Assembly (NCBI GenBank): GCA_028532855.1
Contig: JAQQAL010000008.1
Coordinates: 80,821-144,820 of the forward strand
Direction: 5' to 3'
DNA: 64,000 nt
From: Candidatus Thalassospirochaeta sargassi
Lineage (GTDB): Bacteria; Spirochaetota; Spirochaetia; UBA9216
Shown here piece after piece: positions 36,530 through 44,957 of this stretch. The position numbers and the translations under genes are program-made. Position 1 is the first letter of the stretch; each line of letters begins with the position of its first letter. The notes below the pieces were generated by a model. It saw nothing but the letters and a program-made list of their open reading frames with translations. It had not been told where the DNA came from and ran no database searches.

Positions 36530-37498
36530 CTAACTGCTGTAAACGTAATTAAGTGCTTCTTCAAGCTGGACCCTGTCCTTGCCCTTGCACTTCTCTGTTG
36601 CTGCATCAATCTCAGCCTCAACCTCTGCCTTCATCTTATCGAAGGCCTTATCAGTGATAAAACCGCGCTCAATCATCTTCACCTTGAAATTAGCAATGGG
36701 ACATTTTTTCTTCCATGCTGCTTCTTCTTCTTTAGTCCGGTATTCCCGTCTATCAGACTTTGAATGCCCAAGCCAGCGGTAGGTTTTAGCTTCAAGGAGA
36801 AAGGGACGTGGATTTTCACGCATGCTGTCGGCAATCTCTTTAATAGTGCTGTAAACAAGTTCAACATCGTTTCCATCGATTATTCTGCTTTCCATACTAT
36901 ACGATTTAGCCCGGACAGCAATGTCCTCAACCGAAACTGAGTATTTTGCTGGCACAGACATCCCGTACATATTGTTTTCACAGAGAAAAAGAGCCGGAAC
37001 CTTCCAGATTGACGCCATGTTAAGTGCTTCGTGAAATGTTCCTCGGTTGCTTGCAGCGTCTCCGAACATAGTACAGACCACATTCTTCCTGCCTTCCCGC
37101 TTCAACTGAAGGGCCATCCCTGCAGCAAGTGGTATTGCCGAACCTACGATTCCCGAGCTTCCCATGTTCTTGTATCTTGTATCTATAATATGCATAGAAC
37201 CGCCCATTCCTTTGCAGACACCGTCGCGAACTGCCATAAGTTCAGCCATTATGTCATAGGGAGTCGATCCCTTAGCTATGCAATGACCATGACCGCGATG
37301 ATTAGGTAAGATCCAATCATCTGCATCAAGTGCAGGGCTTACACCTGCGTGAAGAGCTTCCTGACCTATTCCAAGGTGAGTTGTACCATGGATAAGCCCC
37401 TGCATGAACATTTCATTTACCTTCTCTTCAAAACGTCGTGATGTAAGCATCAGCTTCATTGTTTCGAGAGACTGTTTTTTGCCGAATTCAAAAGCCAT
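36530..37498 (-). CDS. 2-oxoacid dehydrogenase E1 alpha subunit
   Basis: The thiamine diphosphate-binding subunit. RRFEEKVNEMFMQGLIHGTTH, HRGHGHCIAKG, the cofactor motif GDAASNRGTFHEALN ending in CENN, and SKSDRREYRTKEE are visible. I start it at ATG 37498 (322 residues): GAGGAGG at 37510-37504 lies 5 bases before it and the family begins here, while upstream in-frame starts as far as 37600 would include this ribosome site inside the gene. It heads the operon that continues through etfA. Confidence 0.93.
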   Translation of the reverse strand: MAFEFGKKQSLETMKLMLTSRRFEEKVNEMFMQGLIHGTTHLGIGQEALHAGVSPALDADDWILPNHRGHGHCIAKGSTPYDIMAELMAVRDGVCKGMGGSMHIIDTRYKNMGSSGIVGSAIPLAAGMALQLKREGRKNVVCTMFGDAASNRGTFHEALNMASIWKVPALFLCENNMYGMSVPAKYSVSVEDIAVRAKSYSMESRIIDGNDVELVYSTIKEIADSMRENPRPFLLEAKTYRWLGHSKSDRREYRTKEEEAAWKKKCPIANFKVKMIERGFITDKAFDKMKAEVEAEIDAATEKCKGKDRVQLEEALNYVYSS

Positions 37499-37533
37499 CA
37501 TTGCCTCCTCGGGCATTTTCTTAATATCTTCAA

Positions 37534-37552
37534 TACCGGCAAACAGCCGGTA
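37534..37552 (-). promoter_or_regulatory. Hairpin in the leader of the oxoacid dehydrogenase operon
   Basis: TACCGGC and GCCGGTA form a perfect 7-bp stem with a 5-base loop, 36 bases upstream of the E1-alpha start. There is no T run, so it is not a terminator; it may be an operator or an mRNA stabilising structure. Confidence 0.35.
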
Positions 37553-37766
37553 AATTACAAAACATATGCTTACAATAGAACCAACGCCCTTCGACGGCAC
37601 CCCTCAATGCGTGACATATGCTCAATACTGTTACATTTATAACTATATATTATTACATAAAGACTGAATCCGCAAGAGGTATACGCGCTTCTTCATTTTT
37701 TTTTTGAATAAAACCTCGGAGAAACTGTTATTATAGGTAAATCTATTCTTTTAACAGGAGATTGAA

Positions 37767-38258
37767 ATGATTATTACACTAAGCATGGGAACAAACCTGC
37801 TGATAGCCTTCGGCATAATTATGGCTATAGTTTTAGTTTTGATGATACTTCGTCCCGGACAAACAAACCAGAAACTACTTTCCATAGGAATTCTACTTGT
37901 AACATTCACGGTAATTTACTTCATTCTCGGCCGCCCTGCAAATGTAGTAATCGATGAAAAAGGCATTCATACTGAATCATACGGGAAAATAGATTTTGAA
38001 TGGTCTGAAGTAGAATCAGCAGCTATAGTTGAAGATTATAGAAACAGCAAGTGGAACCCGGAAGTAAAAATTACCGGGTCAGGTATGCCCGGTTTCAAGA
38101 CGGGGAGATACCGGCTTGATAACGGAGAGACAGCGAAGATTATTACCCAGAAATCAAATAAAGCGGTTGTTTTTCAGACAGATGACGCGATATACCTGTT
38201 TGCATTCGACGAAATAGAAAAAATTATTGAAACCGCATCGGAATATGTAGCGTTTTAG
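37767..38258 (+). CDS. Membrane-anchored protein with PH-like domain
   Basis: A 163-residue protein with two N-terminal membrane segments (about 8-28 and 37-55) followed by a cytoplasmic beta-rich domain (VVIDEKGIHTESYGKIDFEW, AVVFQTDDAIYLFAFDE) that resembles bacterial PH domains. The function is unknown. AACAGGAG precedes the ATG. It is divergent from the oxoacid dehydrogenase operon. Confidence 0.65.
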   Translation: MIITLSMGTNLLIAFGIIMAIVLVLMILRPGQTNQKLLSIGILLVTFTVIYFILGRPANVVIDEKGIHTESYGKIDFEWSEVESAAIVEDYRNSKWNPEVKITGSGMPGFKTGRYRLDNGETAKIITQKSNKAVVFQTDDAIYLFAFDEIEKIIETASEYVAF

Positions 38259-38285
38259 GCATCCGGAATGTTATAATTTGGTAAT

Positions 38286-39215
38286 ATGAAGGAAAGTTAT
38301 ACTGAAACAGTACTTCAGGCTATTACCAGAACACTTAATGAAGGAATAAATGAACGAAGCACGATGCTAATCATTGTTTCTGTTATTGTTCTTTTCGTGA
38401 TTGTTCTAACGATAGTTTTGAGTCTAAGGAACCGGAACAGGAATATTTCCGCCGCTGAAGCGAGCTATCAGAAACTGATTCGTAAATACAATCTCACTAT
38501 TCTTGAGATGGATTACATAGAGGAGCTTGCCGCCACCCTGAAAAAACCTTCTGATAAGTACCATCTGCTACAGAATTCCAGCAGATTCAGAGCCGCAGAA
38601 CATAAGCTGGACGAACCTGATGAAAAAACCGGTGAGATTATTGAAGGCCTGAAATTAAAACTTGGGTTCATCTCTACACAGTCAGAGGACGGTGTGATAT
38701 CTACCTCAGACCTTCAGCAGGGACAGCAGGTATCCGTATTTTACGGCAGCGAAGAACTCGCGGCAGAGATCTATTCCGTTGCCGAAATGAATATAACCAT
38801 AAAATGCCCCGGTCAGACTGTTCCGGTAACAGCTGCTCAGGAACTTCGTCTGATTGCAATATCGGACGGAGGCTTCAGGGTGTTTTTCCTCCGCCCCGAC
38901 AAGATTAAAGGCGATCTATTTTCCACTCCCCATGCAACCGCTGCTGAAACTGAAAAGATTAACACGAAAATTCATATAACCGCTGAGGTATTCAGAGATG
39001 ACGATGAGGTTTCCGCCTCAGCCTTTAAGCTTGTTATGCTATCTGAAAACGGAGCATTTATCCGCTACGCAAACGACGGACTCAGTCCCGGCGACAGATT
39101 ACGAATCTTTTTCGCCGGAGATCATAAAAAAGCGAACCCGGTATCTGCTGAGGTTGTAAAAATCTCGGAAGAAAAGATGCTTGCGGCAGTCAAGTTTACC
39201 GGGGCTCACCAATAA
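38286..39215 (+). CDS. Membrane-anchored protein with possible PilZ-like C-terminal domain
   Basis: A 309-residue protein with one membrane segment at about residues 27-46 and a cytoplasmic part. The C-terminal ~110 residues, with LVMLSENGAFIR and a beta-rich pattern ending VVKISEEKMLAAVKF, recall the D/NxSxxG motif of PilZ domains, which bind cyclic di-GMP, but a convincing RxxxR motif is missing. A middle segment (about 150-220) may be a YcgR-N-like flagellar domain. TATAAT lies 8 bases before the ATG and no Shine-Dalgarno site is seen. It ends 2 bases before the next gene. Confidence 0.6.
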   Translation: MKESYTETVLQAITRTLNEGINERSTMLIIVSVIVLFVIVLTIVLSLRNRNRNISAAEASYQKLIRKYNLTILEMDYIEELAATLKKPSDKYHLLQNSSRFRAAEHKLDEPDEKTGEIIEGLKLKLGFISTQSEDGVISTSDLQQGQQVSVFYGSEELAAEIYSVAEMNITIKCPGQTVPVTAAQELRLIAISDGGFRVFFLRPDKIKGDLFSTPHATAAETEKINTKIHITAEVFRDDDEVSASAFKLVMLSENGAFIRYANDGLSPGDRLRIFFAGDHKKANPVSAEVVKISEEKMLAAVKFTGAHQ

Positions 39216-39217
39216 GC

Positions 39218-40024
39218 ATGCCGGTGTCGCCCAAACAACCTTCAGCTAATCCACAGGTATCTCTTCTTCCGTCAACCGATGCGAAGCGGCATTGCCGCGC
39301 GCTCATGAAAAAACTTGATAAATTCGGCCGTATCAACCTCAGCTCAGAGGCTCTGCAAGATTCAAGATTATCCACAGCGCCTCTTTTCGGAGATGCACGC
39401 GGTCAGATGTTCGGAATACTGCTATGCAAGGTTGAAAAGAGCGGCAGAGACTTCAAGGCCGGTCAGAGCAGTCCGCCCCCCGAACCGGTCATACTCAAAG
39501 CCTTCTCGGGTCAATTCAACGGCTTATGGGAAGCCCCCGGCTGGGCACCTCCGCTGCTTGATGCAGGGGTTTTCAGGAATGCTGTGTTACACGCCGACCC
39601 GCCTATAAAAAAACTGACAGCCGAAATAAACAACCTGTCCAGAGATAATCCTCAAGGAGGCAGCCAGCTGCTAACCGGATTAATTGAGAAGCGCCGTCTG
39701 CTCTCACAGCGGCATATGAATGAAATACACAGGATGTACCGCATCCACAGCTTCAGCGGAGAGGAGACCGACCTCTTCAGCCTGTTTGCAGATCGATCAG
39801 GGATTCCCGCGGGGACCGGCGACTGCTGCGCACCGAAACTGCTTAATCTTGCAATTCAACTTGGGCTGCAGCCCATAAGCCTTGCCGAGTTCTACTGGGG
39901 CAGGGAAAACCGCTCAGGAACAAAGCAGCACGGATATTTTTATCCGCCCTGCTCTGATAAATGCGGCCCTGTTCTTCCTTTCATGCTTCAGGGAACAGAG
40001 TTCACCGGAGCGGAAATTGACTGA
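39218..40024 (+). CDS. N-terminal partner of RluA-type pseudouridine synthase
   Basis: A 268-residue soluble protein. Segments such as FGDARGQMFGILLCK, ILKAFSGQFNGLWEAPGWAPP and DCCAPKLLNLAIQLGLQPIS are, from memory, the N-terminal region of a group of large RluA-like pseudouridine synthases of about 550 residues. Here that region is a separate gene whose 3' end overlaps the synthase gene by 8 bases. It probably works with the synthase as a two-chain version. The function of this region is not known to me. Confidence 0.75.
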   Translation: MPVSPKQPSANPQVSLLPSTDAKRHCRALMKKLDKFGRINLSSEALQDSRLSTAPLFGDARGQMFGILLCKVEKSGRDFKAGQSSPPPEPVILKAFSGQFNGLWEAPGWAPPLLDAGVFRNAVLHADPPIKKLTAEINNLSRDNPQGGSQLLTGLIEKRRLLSQRHMNEIHRMYRIHSFSGEETDLFSLFADRSGIPAGTGDCCAPKLLNLAIQLGLQPISLAEFYWGRENRSGTKQHGYFYPPCSDKCGPVLPFMLQGTEFTGAEID

Positions 40025-40679
40025 TATCAAAATACTCTACTCCGACGAATCAATTGCCGTTATCCATAAACCCGCCGGCATGCTGTCTATCCCCGGACGC
40101 GGTACCGAAAAATCGGATAGTGCGGCTACCCGCCTGCAAGCAGCCTACCCAGGCTGCATCGAACAGCCTTCGGTACACCGCCTTGATATGGATACCTCTG
40201 GAATAATGATCTTCGCGCTTACGACTGAAGCTCATCGCAGCCTGTCTATACAGTTTCAGAACGCGGAGGTAAAAAAGGAATATACGGCCATACTCGAAGG
40301 CAATCCTGCCGATGGGATAGGTGAATCAGGCCGTATTGAGCTGAGATTCAGACTTGATCCGGAAAACAGACCGCATCAGATATACGATCCCGTTCAGGGA
40401 AAGACGGGGGTTACTATATGGAAGAAACTGGGCATCGAAGCTGACGGCCGCAGCAGAATCAGCTTCACACCAATTACAGGACGCACACATCAGCTGCGAC
40501 TGCACGCATCGCATCCCCTGGGACTCGACTGCCCAATCGCAGGCGACAGACTGTACGGCTCAAGCAGCGACGCCGACCATAAAAATGGGGAGAGGATGAT
40601 GCTTCATGCCTGCAAAATTGAGTTCACGCATCCCGGAAACGGTGCGCTCATGAAATTTGAAAGTCCGGCTCCGTTTTAA
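40017..40679 (+). CDS. RluA-family RNA pseudouridine synthase
   Basis: It converts uridine to pseudouridine in rRNA or tRNA. VIHKPAGMLSIPGRG, the catalytic HRLDMDTSGIMIFA with the active Asp, PITGRTHQLRLHASHPLG and PIAGDRLYG are diagnostic. I start it at TTG 40017 (220 residues), which overlaps the preceding stop as TTGACTGA and has GGAG just upstream; a longer frame from 39882 would run antiphase through the end of the previous gene. The S4 domain is absent, as in the RluA group. Confidence 0.92.
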   Translation: MTDIKILYSDESIAVIHKPAGMLSIPGRGTEKSDSAATRLQAAYPGCIEQPSVHRLDMDTSGIMIFALTTEAHRSLSIQFQNAEVKKEYTAILEGNPADGIGESGRIELRFRLDPENRPHQIYDPVQGKTGVTIWKKLGIEADGRSRISFTPITGRTHQLRLHASHPLGLDCPIAGDRLYGSSSDADHKNGERMMLHACKIEFTHPGNGALMKFESPAPF

Positions 40680-41353
40680 CCGGCAACCTTCTTTTCCTCA
40701 GAAAGCCAGCCCGGCAGATTTCCGGTCAATTCAGCCCGTTGATTAAAATGTCTGATAATGAAGCCTGCACTCGGTCCCAGAACCACCGCAAAGATGAAGG
40801 TAGCCCACCACACACCTTCAAGCCTGTCGAAAAGAAGTAGACTGATAATTACTGAAGCTGCAAGGTTAGACAGGTCAAAGATCAGCTTCACCCTGCTGAA
40901 CCTGTATCCAAAAGTGTCGGATAGTTTTCTTACGAAAATATCAAAGGGAAGCATAGGCAGGGTCGATACGACAAAAGTGGCAATACCTATACTCATCAAC
41001 ACTACAGAAGCAGCGAGGGTTACAAGCCTGACTGCAATTGTATCCGGGATAAATCCCCTAAGCAGCCATGTCCAGCCGTCAATGGCATAACCGAATATAA
41101 CGGCGGAAAGAAAAGACAAAAAATATCTTAGTTTTATTTCACGTATTATTATCAGCATCAGCAGAAATATTAAACCCTGATACAGATAACTGATTGTACC
41201 GAATGTGAGTTTCTCTACTGCGAGACTCAGTACATAGGCCGGGGAAGTTGCCACCGATATTCCGAAATCTGCCTTCACCGATAGAATCAGCCCTGAGGAC
41301 AACAGCAGCTGCGCAGAAAAGAATGCTACTGCCTTATTTATTCTTATTTTCAC
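40676..41353 (-). CDS. YczE/YitT-like multi-pass membrane protein
   Basis: A protein of about 225 residues with five or six hydrophobic segments. The segments SSGLILSVKADFGISVATSP, GYAIDGWTW and LPMLPFDIFVRKLS match the YczE/DUF6198 membrane proteins, whose function is unknown. The start is probably GTG at 41353, since AGAGGAG sits about 6 bases before it; an ATG at 41401 gives a longer, hydrophilic N terminus. The 3' end overlaps the convergent synthase gene by 4 bases. Confidence 0.75.
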   Translation of the reverse strand: MKIRINKAVAFFSAQLLLSSGLILSVKADFGISVATSPAYVLSLAVEKLTFGTISYLYQGLIFLLMLIIIREIKLRYFLSFLSAVIFGYAIDGWTWLLRGFIPDTIAVRLVTLAASVVLMSIGIATFVVSTLPMLPFDIFVRKLSDTFGYRFSRVKLIFDLSNLAASVIISLLLFDRLEGVWWATFIFAVVLGPSAGFIIRHFNQRAELTGNLPGWLSEEKKVAG

Positions 41354-41412
41354 CTTGTACTCCTCTGTCCTGTTCTGTTGCTCATTGCCGCATATTAGCA
41401 TAAAATACCTGC

Positions 41413-42657
41413 ATGGAGAAATGGCGCAGAAACCTCTACACAGTTTGGTTTACACAATTTCTGTCTCTGCTCGGATTCGGCTTCGGACTGCCTTTTATCC
41501 CCTACTATATTCAGGAGCTGGGGGTTACAGATCCTGAAGCCCTTAAACTCTGGACAGGGTGGCTGACATCATCGCCCGCGCTTGCACTTGCGATTATGGC
41601 GCCGGTATGGGGGTTACTTGCCGACAGACTTGGTAAGAAACTGATGCTTATCCGTGCAATGGCGGGAGGAACCCTTGTTCTTGCCGGCCTCGGTTTTGTT
41701 AATTCAGCTCAAGGCGTTCTGATACTGCGAATAGTACAGGGGCTGTTCACCGGCACAGTGACTTCAAGTGCAGCTCTGGTTGCGAGCGGAACACCGGATA
41801 AGAAACTTTCCTATGCGCTGGGATTCGTCTCATCCTCGACCTTCATAGGCTGGTCGCTCGGGCCGGCCGTCGGCGGGCTGGTTGCGGAACATTTTGGATA
41901 CAGGCCCAGCTTTCTTATAGGATCAGGGATAATGTTCGCGGGTCTTCTGCTTGTTCTTCTTCTGATACAGGAACCCACACCGGAAATGGCGGGGCGCCTA
42001 TCCGCAACACCGGAAAAAAACTACACAGAAGGCAGGAAAACCGGAAAATCAGAAACCAGGGGGCTGAAACTTCTCACACCGCTGCTTTTTCTGTTGTTCT
42101 TCCTGTTCTTTTTCATCAGACTTTCACGCGTACTGCCTACCCCGTTTCTGCCGCTTCTTGTACAGGAAATGCGTGGAACCATAGAAGGTAGCGCCCGGAT
42201 AACAGGACTTATATCCGGAGGGGTGGCACTGGCGGCCGCAGTATCAGGACTGACTCTCGCAAGACTAGGCGACAGGATGGACAGACTGAAACTGCTTTCA
42301 CTGCTTATTGGAGCAGGCGCTTTTACATCCGCACTCATTCCGGCCTTCTCCGGATTTACGATAATAGTAATATCACAGCTGTTGACGTATTTCTTCATAG
42401 GCGGCGTCGAACCGCTATTGATGTCCATCACAAGTGAACAGGTTAACTCCGAAAGCCGCGGTTTCCTCTTCGGAATTCAAACAGCTGTAGGCTCAGCCGC
42501 CTGGTTCTTCTCCCCCCTGATTGGCAGCCGAATATCTGTTGCCTACGGTACGCCGGCTATATTTGCTCTTTTCCCCGTCCTGTTGGGCTTTACGACTATT
42601 TTATCAATCGCTGTCCGGCGGGCGGCTAAACACGCGGTGCAAGCTCCCCCTTCATAA
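41413..42657 (+). CDS. MFS transporter (multidrug efflux type)
   Basis: A 414-residue protein with about twelve hydrophobic segments in two halves separated by a charged loop (about 195-220). The motif GLLADRLGKKLML between segments 2 and 3 and a second ARLGDRMDRLKLL in the C-terminal half are the MFS signature loops; LGPAVGGLVAEHFGYRP is motif C, found in drug/H+ antiporters. The substrate is unknown. The last 32 bases overlap the convergent lipoprotein gene. Confidence 0.88.
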   Translation: MEKWRRNLYTVWFTQFLSLLGFGFGLPFIPYYIQELGVTDPEALKLWTGWLTSSPALALAIMAPVWGLLADRLGKKLMLIRAMAGGTLVLAGLGFVNSAQGVLILRIVQGLFTGTVTSSAALVASGTPDKKLSYALGFVSSSTFIGWSLGPAVGGLVAEHFGYRPSFLIGSGIMFAGLLLVLLLIQEPTPEMAGRLSATPEKNYTEGRKTGKSETRGLKLLTPLLFLLFFLFFFIRLSRVLPTPFLPLLVQEMRGTIEGSARITGLISGGVALAAAVSGLTLARLGDRMDRLKLLSLLIGAGAFTSALIPAFSGFTIIVISQLLTYFFIGGVEPLLMSITSEQVNSESRGFLFGIQTAVGSAAWFFSPLIGSRISVAYGTPAIFALFPVLLGFTTILSIAVRRAAKHAVQAPPS

Positions 42658-43501
42658 TCAGGTACTGCTGATCTTCATAAATAAAATCTGTAGAATAAAA
42701 GACTCGGGAAACATGCAAATCGTCAGGATTTCCAGGAAGCACAAAAATTTCGAGCTCCAGATTGCCTTCGGCATTATTGACAATCCTTGTTTTTATTGGA
42801 AATCCGGTAGCAGTATCAACCCATACAGTCCCGGCCGTATCGGAATCGTCGCAAACAAGATCATATTGCATACAGGTAAAACTAAAAACCCTTGATACTT
42901 CTCCGGTACAAACCGACTCAACAGAATCTAAACTTGATATCATCAAAAAATCCATTGCCTGATCCCACAAAGAGGCTGCCTGACCGGCCAGTTCAAGATT
43001 AAAATCAGTCTCGGCCATCCTGACGGAAGAGTCTTCATCAGGCTGGCTCATCTGTGGAGAGGTTCCCTCAGTCGTTCTATCTCTCGGAGGACCTCCGTTA
43101 CCGCCCCTTGAACCGCCGCCCTGCTGCATCCCGCTCCGTGATTCACCGTCTTCACCAGGGCCAGCCTCTGGAGGCCCCATTGCTTCATCTTCCGGCTCAA
43201 CCGGCGAGATCATTCTAACCAGTTCACCATCCGAAATCTCGTAGCTTACTTCCGCATTCTGAGTAAACAGTGTCTGATATTTTGAATTTGTCAATTCAAT
43301 AGTCATTGAAAGAGAATCATTTCGATTATCGTATAGGGTTAGAAAAGCATTTGAACTATGTCTCCATAATTCGACTGCTTCGCTATCAGAGAGTTCTATC
43401 TTTTCAGCCGCAGCCGGTTCTGCTTCCTGCGTACCGCCGCAAAATGCAGCAAGCGATATAAAAACCATGACGCAGGCTGCGGTCAATTTGTTTTTATTCA
43501 T
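42626..43501 (-). CDS. Putative lipoprotein with Gly/Pro/Gln-rich linker
   Basis: The N terminus ends in LAAFC, a good lipobox with Cys21, so the protein is likely lipid-anchored in the periplasm. A first domain (about 35-95) and a last domain (about 165-291; DDSDTAGTVWVDTATGFPI, LEIFVLPGNPDDLHVSRVFY) are joined by a low-complexity Gly/Pro/Ser/Gln linker at about 105-160. The C-terminal domain has a LolA-like beta-rich look but I am not confident. It is divergent from the TolC/RND operon with only 154 bases between, suggesting joint control. Confidence 0.75.
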   Translation of the reverse strand: MNKNKLTAACVMVFISLAAFCGGTQEAEPAAAEKIELSDSEAVELWRHSSNAFLTLYDNRNDSLSMTIELTNSKYQTLFTQNAEVSYEISDGELVRMISPVEPEDEAMGPPEAGPGEDGESRSGMQQGGGSRGGNGGPPRDRTTEGTSPQMSQPDEDSSVRMAETDFNLELAGQAASLWDQAMDFLMISSLDSVESVCTGEVSRVFSFTCMQYDLVCDDSDTAGTVWVDTATGFPIKTRIVNNAEGNLELEIFVLPGNPDDLHVSRVFYSTDFIYEDQQYLIMKGELAPRV

Positions 43502-43553
43502 CGGTTTTCTCCTAAATCGGAATAGATGTTCACATTGGGATTCTATCGCGGGG

Positions 43554-43602
43554 TATAATAAATGTAAGCAGTATTTTTACATAGTTTACATTACTTTTAC
43601 AT
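43554..43602 (+). promoter_or_regulatory. Repeat-rich control region between lipoprotein and RND efflux operon
   Basis: TATAAT at 43554-43559 is followed by ATGTAA (43562-43567) and then three copies of TTTACAT (43576-43582, 43585-43591, 43596-43602), the first complementary to the ATGTAA. Such clustered inverted and direct repeats beside a -10 box look like a repressor operator. A matching regulator gene is not seen in the window. Confidence 0.55.
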
Positions 43603-43655
43603 TCTGTTTAAAAATGCCTAAACCGCTAATGGTAATATCATCCGGGAGGAATTTT

Positions 43656-44957
43656 ATGAAAAGATTTATTAAAACAGGTCTGCTTGCAGCAATAATTTGT
43701 TCAGCTGCAACTCTGAACACAGCGGCAGAAGCGCTGATCCTGGATATTGAAACATGTATTGAAATGGCTCTTGAGAATAACCCTGACTTTTTAATATCAA
43801 ATATCAGCCTGCGAACTGCCCAGCGTGATAATAATACTGTATGGAACAATTTCCTACCGACAGCATCTCTAAGCGGATATCACGGCGGAAGCTCGGCAAT
43901 CATCAGTGATACAGCGGATTTCAGCTGGAGCACCTACGGCAAACTCAGCATGAGTCTTTCCCTTAACGCGGAGGTATTCAAAACTATTGAATCTATACGA
44001 CTGGCTTATGAAAACGAGCAGATTTCATACGAAACAGCAAAAAGAGAGCTTGTAAGCACTGTTGAAGAAGAGTTCTATTATCTCATAACCAGCAAATCAA
44101 GCCTTGAGATAACAAAGGCCAGCCTCGAACTGGCACAAAAAAACTATGAACAGACCCTCAGTAATTATAACCACGGTATGGCATCAGAACTTTCCGTGCT
44201 TCAGGCTGAAATTAACGCCGCAAATCTTAAACCGACCTATAAACAATCTCTTTCCAATCATGAATCCCGTCTTAGAAATTTTCTTATAGTACTTGGTATG
44301 GATCCGGAACAAGAAATTGAACTTGAAGGGGAACTGAACACTAAAATAGTAGAATTTGATGCCGAACAACTCATTCCGGAGCTTTCAAATCGCCTTGATC
44401 TGCAAACAATAGAAAAGAATATTGAAATACTCTCGAACAGCAGAACCTTAACAGCTTTAAGCAATAAAAGTCCGACACTCACGGCATCTGGAAGCTGGCA
44501 GGTTGAGGCGCTTCCATCATATGCTGACATCCTCTCACTCAGCCTCACTCTCAGCATACCGATAGATGACTTCATTCCAGGTTCATCGACCTCAGTATCG
44601 CTGGCTGAAATTGACGATCAGATTCAACAATACGAACTCAGGCTCGGCAAGGCAATGAATGAAGCAAGGATAGAAATAATTAATCTTATTGAACAGCTTG
44701 AAACCGCAGCAGACAACATGGATATTTCAGCACTGAATATTACGCTTGCGGAAAAAACCTATGAAATGAGTCAGCAGAGTTTTGCCCGCGGAGTGGTCGA
44801 ACGCCTTGATGTGGAAGACGCTCAGCAGGCATATCTTTCCGCCAAACACCAGTATCTTTCAAGCCAGTATGATTACCTCACAGGATTAATAAGTCTGCGC
44901 GATGCACTTGGCCTTTCAACATTGGATGAATTATATTCAAAAGGAGAAATCGAATGA
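43656..44957 (+). CDS. TolC-family outer membrane efflux protein
   Basis: The outer membrane channel of a tripartite efflux pump. A 433-residue protein with a signal peptide (LLAAIICSAATLNTAAEA) and two similar halves with long helical segments, as in TolC/OEP proteins (IETCIEMALENNPDFL; QAYLSAKHQYLSSQYDYL). I start it at ATG 43656 because GGGAGGA is at 43644-43650; an upstream in-frame start at 43467 has none and would run into the divergent lipoprotein gene. Its last bases overlap the adaptor start as ATGA. Confidence 0.93.
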   Translation: MKRFIKTGLLAAIICSAATLNTAAEALILDIETCIEMALENNPDFLISNISLRTAQRDNNTVWNNFLPTASLSGYHGGSSAIISDTADFSWSTYGKLSMSLSLNAEVFKTIESIRLAYENEQISYETAKRELVSTVEEEFYYLITSKSSLEITKASLELAQKNYEQTLSNYNHGMASELSVLQAEINAANLKPTYKQSLSNHESRLRNFLIVLGMDPEQEIELEGELNTKIVEFDAEQLIPELSNRLDLQTIEKNIEILSNSRTLTALSNKSPTLTASGSWQVEALPSYADILSLSLTLSIPIDDFIPGSSTSVSLAEIDDQIQQYELRLGKAMNEARIEIINLIEQLETAADNMDISALNITLAEKTYEMSQQSFARGVVERLDVEDAQQAYLSAKHQYLSSQYDYLTGLISLRDALGLSTLDELYSKGEIE

